Below the pieces are notes generated by a model. The model did no database searches. It was not told where the DNA came from and saw nothing but the letters and a program-made list of their open reading frames with translations. From contig NZ_AP031497.1 of the NCBI RefSeq assembly GCF_042853465.1, forward strand, positions 434,001 to 498,000: DNA of 64,000 nt. The letters run 5' to 3'. Positions within the stretch are counted from its first letter, which is position 1, and every line of letters starts with the position of its first letter. Shown here in pieces: positions 57,901 to 64,000 of this stretch. The DNA is from Simiduia litorea. Its GTDB lineage: Bacteria > Pseudomonadota > Gammaproteobacteria > Pseudomonadales > Cellvibrionaceae. The position numbers and the translations under genes were made by a program.

Positions 57901-59652
57901 TTAAAGTTGGTAATGGCTCGTGATAGCATGTTTAGTCACTATACCTGTTGCCGATGATAGTAGTGGTGCGCCGCTGCGGTTCACATAGAGAGCGTCGGCG
58001 CCGGTTTGTTGCAGTACTAATTGTGCTTCGTATAAGTTTGCGCGCGAATGTATGGGCGTGAGCTGCAAGCGCTTCGCGGGAATTTTGAGTAGATCGACCT
58101 GGCGCTCTAGCGACAGCTCTTCGATGGGAGCCTGTTCTAAATAATGGGCGACATCGGCGGGTCTAATTAAAAACTTTTTACCTTCAATTTCGTCGATTAG
58201 TAACCAGTTGGTTTGTCGCTCTAACAGCTTGCGTAATTCGTCGTAATACTTACGTCTATCGCAGTTAATAAAATCGCGGTCCATGACGCTTTCAATACCT
58301 ACGCGCGATAAAATTTGGCTGGCCATGCCCCGTTGCACGGTTTTACCTTGTGCCGCCAGCACTTCCTGAAATAAACCGTTATTGCTAATCAGCAGTCGGC
58401 TGGTGATACAAGCAATCACAATCATCAGCATGCTGGGAAAAATGATACTCGGGCTGGCGCTTAGTTCGAGTAAGGCCAAAAGGGCGGCCAGCGGTGCATT
58501 TAGTACAGCAGCCATCATGCCGCCCATGCCGAGTAAAACGTAAAACGCTGGCTGCGAGGCGAGCTCTGGGTAAATGGCGTTGGCAATAATGCCGAGTACG
58601 CTGCCGATACAGGCGCCGATAAAGAGTGTTGGGCCAATCGAGCCGCCGGGTACACCTAAGCCAAAAACTATACCGGTGATGGTCATTTTTGCCAGAATAA
58701 TAATCAGCAGCGTATTGATGGCGAAGCTGCCCTGCATGGCTTTGTCGACGGTGTCGTAACCAATACCCATGATATCGGGCACAAAGTAGGCCACGCCGCC
58801 GGTGACTAAGCCTGCGGTAAAAAGCCGCAGCGCGACGGGATATTTTTGTAGCGGTACAATTTTGACAATAATTTGTACAAAGGCTGAGGCAAAAAAGGCG
58901 ATGATCAGCCCGCCAAAGGCAATGTAGGGCAACTCCCATAAGCTGTTCATCTGAATCGGGGGAATGCGAAACGCGATTTCTTGACCAAAAAATATTTGGC
59001 TCAACATAGCGCCGGATACCGATGCCAAAATAACCGGTAAAAAACCGATGATGGTGTATTCCATCAGCACCACTTCCATGGCGAATATCACGCCGGCCAA
59101 AGGCGTGTTGAATGAAGCGGAAATGGCGGCGGCCACCCCGCAAGCAACGAGCGTGCGCATGCTATTGTTGGGTAACCTAAACCAACGCCCAATAATGCTA
59201 GCGCTGGCGGCGCCCATGTGTACGGCGGGGCCCTCACGGCCTACAGATTGACCCGAGGCGAGACAAATTAACCCGCCGAAAAATTGCGCCCATAGGTTGC
59301 GCGACGACATGTGACCTTGATGTGAATGCAGGCGATCGAGCACGTGGGTAACGCCCACTGATCGATAGCGCGATTGTAATAGATGGAACATGACGGCTAG
59401 AATTGTTCCGCCGATGATGGGTAGCGCAACATGCCAGGTGCTGTCTAAGCTTTCAAAATCATCATTACCGTGCGGTAGCAACCACGCTAAAGGTTCATCA
59501 ATGGCAATGCGAAATAATATGATGACAGCCGCGGCGGCCAGCCCGCTTAATAAGCCCAAAAGGGTGAGTTGCGGTAACGCATCCGAATAGGCTAAACGCA
59601 ATCGAAAGTTGTCGAGCCAATTTTGAATGAAAGCAATAGTTCTGCGCGACAT
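57901..59652 (-). CDS. ClC-family chloride channel/antiporter with CBS region
   Basis: A 583-residue membrane protein with a ClC core (about 30-430) and a C-terminal cytoplasmic CBS pair (about 455-580). The gating glutamate is present in SGQSVGREGPAVHMG. The first selectivity motif, GSGIP in typical ClC proteins, reads SVGVTH, and the third is GLGVPGGSIGPTLFIG. A divergent first motif leaves ion preference and channel-versus-exchanger mode open. It is the first gene of the minus-strand run and is divergent from argC. Confidence 0.88.
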   Translation of the reverse strand: MSRRTIAFIQNWLDNFRLRLAYSDALPQLTLLGLLSGLAAAAVIILFRIAIDEPLAWLLPHGNDDFESLDSTWHVALPIIGGTILAVMFHLLQSRYRSVGVTHVLDRLHSHQGHMSSRNLWAQFFGGLICLASGQSVGREGPAVHMGAASASIIGRWFRLPNNSMRTLVACGVAAAISASFNTPLAGVIFAMEVVLMEYTIIGFLPVILASVSGAMLSQIFFGQEIAFRIPPIQMNSLWELPYIAFGGLIIAFFASAFVQIIVKIVPLQKYPVALRLFTAGLVTGGVAYFVPDIMGIGYDTVDKAMQGSFAINTLLIIILAKMTITGIVFGLGVPGGSIGPTLFIGACIGSVLGIIANAIYPELASQPAFYVLLGMGGMMAAVLNAPLAALLALLELSASPSIIFPSMLMIVIACITSRLLISNNGLFQEVLAAQGKTVQRGMASQILSRVGIESVMDRDFINCDRRKYYDELRKLLERQTNWLLIDEIEGKKFLIRPADVAHYLEQAPIEELSLERQVDLLKIPAKRLQLTPIHSRANLYEAQLVLQQTGADALYVNRSGAPLLSSATGIVTKHAITSHYQL

Positions 59653-59838
59653 GAGATTCCAGTGTTACCCAGTGGCTGGTTAATATTCACACAGCACGGT
59701 TAAGCTTAGGTCAAAAAGCCGTATCGTCAGCATGACCTATACTGCGCAATGGGCATATTGGTGAAAACAATCTTTCGATTTGATTAAGCAGCACATATTA
59801 TACGAGATTCAACTGACAAGGTGAGGCGGGAGTTCATT
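59653..59838. promoter_or_regulatory. Divergent clc-argC control region
   Basis: A 186-base spacer holding both promoters. An AT-rich stretch near 59795-59805 (TATTATACGAG) could be the argC -10 region. The argC ribosome site GGGAG is at 59828-59832. No clear ARG box was found. Confidence 0.35.
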
Positions 59839-60879
59839 GTGATTAAAGTAGGCATAGTCGGCGGTACGGGTTACACAGGCGTGGAGCTTCTGCGTTTGTT
59901 GGCCAATCACCCGCAAGCAGAAGTAAAGATTATTACCTCGCGCGCAGAAGAGAACGTTCCTGTTGCGCACTTGTTTCCCAATCTTCGCGGCCATTATGAT
60001 TTAGCCTTTAGCGCGCCGGATGCCGATACACTTGGTGAGTGCGATGTGGTGTTTTTTGCTACACCCCACGGCGTGGCGCAAGCGATGATGCCGGAGTTGA
60101 TGAGCAGAGGCACCCGCGTGGTGGATTTATCTGCTGATTTTCGCATTAAAGATGCCGCCTTGTGGAGTAAGTGGTATGGCAAGGAGCACGGTTGCCCTCA
60201 GCTCATTGGCGAGGCGGTTTATGGTCTGCCTGAGCTTAATCGACACCTGATCGCCGATGCGCAGTTAGTTGCTTGCCCCGGTTGTTATCCCACCGCAACC
60301 CAGTTGGGTTTTATTCCATTACTGGAAAACAATTTAGTTGACCCCTCGCGCTTAATTGCCAATGCCGCGAGTGGCACCAGCGGTGCTGGGCGTCAGGCCA
60401 GTATTGACGCATTATTGTCTGAGTCGTCCGATAGTTTTAAAGCCTATGCCTCTGCAGGTCATCGTCATCTGCCCGAGATCGAGCAGGGTTTGAGGTCGGT
60501 GTTAAATAAAGACGCCGGCCCTTTGAGCTTGACCTTTGTGCCGCATCTTTTACCCATCGTGCGCGGTATTCATGCGACTCTCTATGCAACCTTGCGTGGC
60601 AATGCGGGCGATTTACAGGCGCTGTACGAAGAGCGCTATGCCAATGAGCCCTTTGTCGATGTGCTGCCGGCTGGTAGTCACCCACAAACTCGCAGCGTTA
60701 AATCGTCGAATATGTGCCGTATTGCCGTATGCCAACCGCAGCAGCGTGATACGGTAGTGGTGATGTCAGTTATCGACAATCTCACTAAGGGTGCCTCGGG
60801 TCAGGCCATACAAAACATGAATATCATGTTTGGGTTTGATGAAACCTTGGGGCTTAACAGTCCAGCCTTGCTGCCCTAA
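59839..60879 (+). CDS. argC: N-acetyl-gamma-glutamyl-phosphate reductase
   Basis: A 346-residue enzyme of arginine biosynthesis that reduces N-acetylglutamyl phosphate with NADPH. The start is GTG 59839 with GGGAG six bases upstream; a GTG at 59821 is in frame but less supported. The dinucleotide site is VGIVGGTGYTGVELLRLLANHP, the catalytic cysteine lies in VACPGCYPTATQLG, and the active-site histidine in AGHRHLPEIEQ. Standard length. It heads the argC-DUF6776-bactofilin-erpA run found in pseudomonads. Confidence 0.97.
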   Translation: MIKVGIVGGTGYTGVELLRLLANHPQAEVKIITSRAEENVPVAHLFPNLRGHYDLAFSAPDADTLGECDVVFFATPHGVAQAMMPELMSRGTRVVDLSADFRIKDAALWSKWYGKEHGCPQLIGEAVYGLPELNRHLIADAQLVACPGCYPTATQLGFIPLLENNLVDPSRLIANAASGTSGAGRQASIDALLSESSDSFKAYASAGHRHLPEIEQGLRSVLNKDAGPLSLTFVPHLLPIVRGIHATLYATLRGNAGDLQALYEERYANEPFVDVLPAGSHPQTRSVKSSNMCRIAVCQPQQRDTVVVMSVIDNLTKGASGQAIQNMNIMFGFDETLGLNSPALLP

Positions 60880-60912
60880 TAGGGCTGGCGTAACTCTTTA
60901 AGGGAGGTATTG

Positions 60913-61659
60913 ATGTCCTCAGTTAAGGGCAGTAAACAGTATCGTTTGGAAGTGAAACCCTATCGGCCGGTGTATCGGTTTTTGATACGGTTTGTCTTGT
61001 TGTCGGTCGTTGCCGGCTTGGTGTATTCCTCGCATTGGTACGGTAAAACCCAAGCCTTGAGCTATCAAGAACAGGCCCTGGACGAGCGCGACCAGTTCGA
61101 GGCGGCGTTGCAAGAGCGGCAAATTGAAGCGGAAACTCTGCGTCAGGAAGTGGCGAATTTGCGTCTGGGCTCAAAAGTCGACCAAGCCGCGAGCGAAGAT
61201 GTGCGTAATGAAGTTATCGCATTGAAAGCAAAAATTGCCGAGCTAGAGGAGGATATCGGTTTTTATCGAGGCTTGATGTCGCCTTCGGCTGAGAGTAAAG
61301 GGCTTACCATTGGCTCGCTTAATGTCATCTCAACTGGCGTTGCTCGGCACTTTAATTACAAACTGGTGTTGCAGCAGTTAACCTCCAATCATCAGTTATT
61401 GACGGGTTCGGTGACCTTTACCATCGTGGGTCGTCAGGGTGAGCTGCCGATGCGTTTAGCGCTGAAGGATGTGTCTTCGAGCGTGAACGATATTAATATC
61501 CGGTTAGGTTTTAAGTACTTTCAAAATGTTGAGGGAGAGCTGGTGTTGCCCGAAGGATTCGAGCCTAACAGTATCGAAATTGTTGCTAAGGTCCGTGGTA
61601 GCTCGTCCACCGCGATTGAAAAGAAATTTGGCTGGTTGGCAGAAGCCCCAGCAAACTAA
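60913..61659 (+). CDS. DUF6776 family membrane coiled-coil protein
   Basis: A 248-residue inner-membrane protein. One helix lies near the N-terminus (FLIRFVLLSVVAGLVYSS, about 23-40). A coiled coil follows at about 52-120 (Leu/Glu/Arg-rich heptads, QERQIEAETLRQEVANLRL), then a beta-rich periplasmic domain (NVISTGVARHFNYKLVLQQL). It matches the family usually placed between argC and bactofilin, recently numbered DUF6776. The layout suggests a scaffold working with the downstream bactofilin. AGGGAGG precedes the start. Confidence 0.8.
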   Translation: MSSVKGSKQYRLEVKPYRPVYRFLIRFVLLSVVAGLVYSSHWYGKTQALSYQEQALDERDQFEAALQERQIEAETLRQEVANLRLGSKVDQAASEDVRNEVIALKAKIAELEEDIGFYRGLMSPSAESKGLTIGSLNVISTGVARHFNYKLVLQQLTSNHQLLTGSVTFTIVGRQGELPMRLALKDVSSSVNDINIRLGFKYFQNVEGELVLPEGFEPNSIEIVAKVRGSSSTAIEKKFGWLAEAPAN

Positions 61660-61671
61660 CAGGGTTATCTT

Positions 61672-62076
61672 ATGAGTCTGACAGGCGGTACGACGCTCAT
61701 CTCCAAATCCACTGAGGTTATCGGTGATGTCCATTTCAGCGGTAGTTTAGAGATTGAGGGTGTTGTTAAAGGCAATATCATTGCCGACGGCAAGGGTGAG
61801 GCCAAGGTTAACGTTCGGGAAAAAGGTCGTGTTGAAGGCGATATTACCGCGCCATTAGTGATGATTAATGGCCAAGTTAAGGGCAACGTCCACTCGAATA
61901 AGCATATCGAGCTTGCCGCAAAGGCGGTCGTGGAGGGTAACGTACACTACCATATGATTGAGATGGTAAAAGGCTCGCAGGTGAATGGCAGTCTCGTTTA
62001 TGGCACTGCGGAACCGGCTGTTCAGGAAAATAAACCTAAGGCTGCTCCCGATATTAAAACCGTGGGTTTAAGCTAA
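61672..62076 (+). CDS. Bactofilin (polymer-forming cytoskeletal protein)
   Basis: A 134-residue bactofilin. The core (about 8-110) is a right-handed beta helix of hydrophobic and glycine repeats: TTLISKSTEVIGDVHFSGSL, EIEGVVKGNII and VEGDITAPLVMINGQVKGNV. The C-terminal tail is polar and flexible. Bactofilins polymerise without nucleotides and often organise peptidoglycan synthesis or membrane proteins at specific sites. It starts 12 bases after the DUF6776 gene, so the two are probably made together. Confidence 0.95.
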   Translation: MSLTGGTTLISKSTEVIGDVHFSGSLEIEGVVKGNIIADGKGEAKVNVREKGRVEGDITAPLVMINGQVKGNVHSNKHIELAAKAVVEGNVHYHMIEMVKGSQVNGSLVYGTAEPAVQENKPKAAPDIKTVGLS

Positions 62077-62175
62077 TTTAGTCTCACCACAATAGTTGAC
62101 TAAAACACTGGGGTAATCGGATAATGGCTCCCCGTTTGGCAGCTACAGTGCATGCTACGGTTAGCAGGAGAAGTT

Positions 62176-62529
62176 ATGTCGGCCCCAGAAGTGTTTATCC
62201 CTCAAGCTCTGAATGTCACCAGCGGCGCAGCGGCGAAGGTGGCGAGTCTTATCGAGGAGGAGGGAAACTCTGAATTGAAGTTGCGTGTGTATGTTACCGG
62301 CGGTGGCTGCTCTGGCTTTCAGTATGGCTTTGCTTTTGAAGAGTTATTGTCTGACGACGATACAATCGTCGAAAAGGATGGCATTAAAGTGGTGGTGGAC
62401 GCCATGAGTTACCCTTACTTAGTGGGTTCTCAGGTGGATTACGAAGAGGGCTTGCAGGGGTCTCGATTTGTGGTTCAAAACCCGAATGCGTCGAGTACTT
62501 GCGGTTGTGGCTCAAGCTTTTCGATGTAA
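62176..62529 (+). CDS. erpA: Iron-sulfur cluster insertion protein ErpA
   Basis: About 117 residues from ATG 62176 (CAGGAGAAGTT upstream); a TTG at 62152 is in frame but unlikely. It is an A-type Fe-S carrier with the three ligating cysteines: one in VTGGGCSGFQYGFAFEE and two in STCGCGSSFSM at the C-terminus. It delivers Fe-S clusters to apo-enzymes, for example in isoprenoid synthesis. A strong bidirectional terminator follows. Confidence 0.96.
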   Translation: MSAPEVFIPQALNVTSGAAAKVASLIEEEGNSELKLRVYVTGGGCSGFQYGFAFEELLSDDDTIVEKDGIKVVVDAMSYPYLVGSQVDYEEGLQGSRFVVQNPNASSTCGCGSSFSM

Positions 62530-62535
62530 TGTAAA

Positions 62536-62579
62536 CAACCAATAAAAAAGGGAGCCTAGGCTCCCTTTTTTATTGGTTG
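62536..62579. terminator. Bidirectional terminator, 44-base perfect inverted repeat
   Basis: Two perfect 21-base arms around a TA centre: a GGGAGCC-TA-GGCTCCC core flanked by A6 on the left, T6 on the right and CAACCAAT/ATTGGTTG outside. It serves both erpA (plus) and the convergent coiled-coil gene (minus). Confidence 0.93.
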
Positions 62580-62586
62580 GATTGGT

Positions 62587-63486
62587 TTAATTCAACAAGC
62601 TCGTTCTAAAAACGTGCAAGGTCGCTTTGCTATTAACATCGTAAATTAAGGTGAAATCTTGGTCGGCTTTGTCCTTTGGGATGCTGACCCAAAAGGTGTC
62701 GTTATAAATTTTGAAGCCCCACATGCCTGCTTCTAATTTCAGTGTAAGCTTAAAAAGCTTGCCGCCAATATAGTCCAATGACTCAGTGGCACGGCCGCGG
62801 TTATGATTTAGTTTGACGTTGTTTAGTGGTGCTGTGCCTGCAGGCTTGGCAAGCAGCGCGTTAATAGTTTGCTTGGCGAAGGCTGCGTCGGCTGTACTTT
62901 CTTCTGTTGGCGTTGGCCAGCTTGCGGGCTGGGTAAGCTCTGGGGCCGTGGTTTGTGCTTCCACTACCGGCGCAGGCGCTGCATCGGGCTTTGGAGAAGG
63001 TATGGCAACCGCCGGCGCTGGCTTTGGCTTGCGCTGACTTTCGGCAATTCTAGCTTCTTCGATCGTGATTTCGGCGAGTCGCTTGTTCAATTCAATTTCG
63101 TGCGCCTGGATGCTGGTGAGCTCGTTTTTCGCGCTGTCTAATCGCTCTTGCATGCGCTCGGTTTTCGCTTCAGTGCGGTTGTAGCGAATGGAGGCGTGGG
63201 TGGCTGCGCGCGCGGTGCTGTCGCCAGGGTTTTCTTCGGCTTTGCCGATGGCTTCTGATAGCTTGGCCTCTTGTTTTTCGAGCGCGGCATCTGCGGCGGC
63301 AACGTCTTCCTTCGCACGGGCAATCCGGTCGCGTAAGTATTCAGTTCGCTCTTTGTGCTGAGTTAACGTGGCATTGATGCTCTTGCGCTCTTTTGCTAGG
63401 GCGTCGAGAGATTGAGCGAATGCCTGGTGGGTGACGAGGCAAAAAAGGGCGAAAATCAGTGCTGTGGTAGGGCGTAATAGGCGCAT
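62587..63486 (-). CDS. Secreted coiled-coil protein of unknown function
   Basis: A 299-residue protein, family not recognised. A signal peptide covers 1-24 (FCLVTHQAFA-QS). Residues about 25-155 form a charged coiled coil (KERKSINATLTQHKERTEYL, then LDSAKNELTSIQAHEIELN). A Pro/Ala linker follows (about 155-205), then a beta-rich C-terminal domain (GRATESLDYIGGKLFKLTLK, then MWGFKIYNDTFWVSIPKD). The layout resembles envelope scaffold proteins. It ends against erpA at the shared terminator; anmK lies upstream on the same strand. Confidence 0.65.
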   Translation of the reverse strand: MRLLRPTTALIFALFCLVTHQAFAQSLDALAKERKSINATLTQHKERTEYLRDRIARAKEDVAAADAALEKQEAKLSEAIGKAEENPGDSTARAATHASIRYNRTEAKTERMQERLDSAKNELTSIQAHEIELNKRLAEITIEEARIAESQRKPKPAPAVAIPSPKPDAAPAPVVEAQTTAPELTQPASWPTPTEESTADAAFAKQTINALLAKPAGTAPLNNVKLNHNRGRATESLDYIGGKLFKLTLKLEAGMWGFKIYNDTFWVSIPKDKADQDFTLIYDVNSKATLHVFRTSLLN

Positions 63487-63601
63487 AAAATAAAGTATTC
63501 TGGCTCGTAGGTTGAAATCGGGTGCGAATTATACGCGATAAAAATGTACATTATTTGATCATTTGTGACTGATTAGTCAAAAAATCTATGGCGCGCGTAC
63601 G

Positions 63602-64000
63602 TTAATAGTAGACAGCGCCGAGAATAGCGGGGCGTTTTGCGCCGGTGACAGAGCATAAATTGCCAGGTCTTCGGGCTAGCGTTTCGCGAGCTAGCCAAGC
63701 AAAGGCCATGGCCTCCATCCACTGTGCGTCTATGCCGGCAGTATTTGAAGATTCAACTAACCAGTCCGGTAACAGGCGTTTGATAGCGCGCATGAGCGCT
63801 TGGTTTTTTGAGCCGCCACCGCAGATATACAGCTCTTGGCTGGGTAATGCGATACAGGCGTCACTGATGACTTGCGCGGTGAATTCGCACAAAGTTGCCT
63901 GAACATCGGTTGGGCTGATTTCTGATAGATTGGCCAGTCTAGTGTTTAGCCATGACAGGTTAAAGGCTTCTCTGCCGGTGCTTTTCGGCGCGGCCTGGCT
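63602..64000 (-). CDS. anmK: Anhydro-N-acetylmuramic acid kinase (5' end cut by window)
   Basis: The C-terminal 132 codons are present; the N-terminus lies right of the window. The visible part starts with KSTGREAFNLSWL, an AnmK signature, followed by LYICGGGSKNQALMRAIKRLLP (ATP site) and GIDAQWMEAMAFAWLARETLAR near the C-terminus. AnmK phosphorylates anhydro-MurNAc during recycling of cell-wall fragments. Its place after erpA is the same as in pseudomonads. Confidence 0.93.
   Translation of the reverse strand, partial: SQAAPKSTGREAFNLSWLNTRLANLSEISPTDVQATLCEFTAQVISDACIALPSQELYICGGGSKNQALMRAIKRLLPDWLVESSNTAGIDAQWMEAMAFAWLARETLARRPGNLCSVTGAKRPAILGAVYY

Noticed and set aside
1..64000. CRISPR arrays, insertion sequences, rRNA and tRNA genes
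   Set aside because: I saw no regularly spaced repeats, transposase-like ORFs with terminal repeats, or cloverleaf sequences; the gaps are short and explained by promoters or terminators.

Overview
The window is chromosomal DNA of a free-living, probably marine gammaproteobacterium near the Cellvibrionales/Pseudomonadales. This rests on Pseudomonas-like gene order (dsbD-aroQ-accB-accC; thiD-thiE-hemL; argC-DUF6776-bactofilin-erpA-anmK), a LapD-type c-di-GMP receptor, VF530 and DUF2333 families, and roughly balanced base composition. I see no rRNA, tRNA, CRISPR array, insertion sequence or prophage. Nearly all genes are intact; two are cut by the window edges (yceI on the left, anmK on the right).

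Layout. 0-4.7 kb: YceI/cytochrome b561 pair, SufE-like protein facing TcdA/CsdL, a secreted unknown and a ThDP decarboxylase. 4.8-6.7 kb: an AT-richer two-gene module of unknown function. 7.1-12.2 kb: a secreted subtilase and a TPR-GGDEF diguanylate cyclase. 12.2-15.5 kb: nitrate-type ABC transporter (nrtDBA order on the minus strand). 16-22 kb: peroxide-stress block oxyR / ahpC-ahpF-katG. 22-24.8 kb: alginate-export-family porin and a stand-alone periplasmic PilJ-domain protein. 25.2-29.3 kb: MacAB-like ABC exporter. 29.4-32.5 kb: small enzymes and an M1 aminopeptidase. 32.6-37.1 kb: accC, accB, aroQ, dsbD. 37.3-46.2 kb: lipoprotein, LapD-like receptor, copper chaperone, DUF2333 protein, DNA polymerase II, PAS-GGDEF-EAL protein. 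46.2-53 kb: adenosine kinase, PBP1b, TPR lipoprotein, DUF1631 protein, PilZ protein. 53-59.7 kb: seven co-directional minus-strand genes (CPBP protease, hemL, thiE, thiD, hemJ, aldo/keto reductase, ClC channel). 59.8-64 kb: argC, coiled-coil DUF6776, bactofilin, erpA, a secreted coiled-coil unknown and anmK.

Three themes stand out. (1) Nitrogen: sequences fitting sigma-54 (-24/-12) promoters lie before nrtA, before the porin and before the PilJ-domain gene, with NtrC-like half-sites upstream of two of them. This suggests one nitrogen regulon flanking the OxyR block. (2) c-di-GMP: a likely active cyclase (GGEEF), a likely inactive LapD-like receptor, a likely active GGDEF-EAL phosphodiesterase and a PilZ protein. 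(3) Oxidative defence: OxyR with both redox cysteines, AhpCF and a KatG carrying an export signal. The most unexplained items are the 4.8-6.7 kb module and a 44-codon ORF with a strong Shine-Dalgarno sequence upstream of the nitrate transporter. Promoter and regulator calls were made by eye and are inferences.
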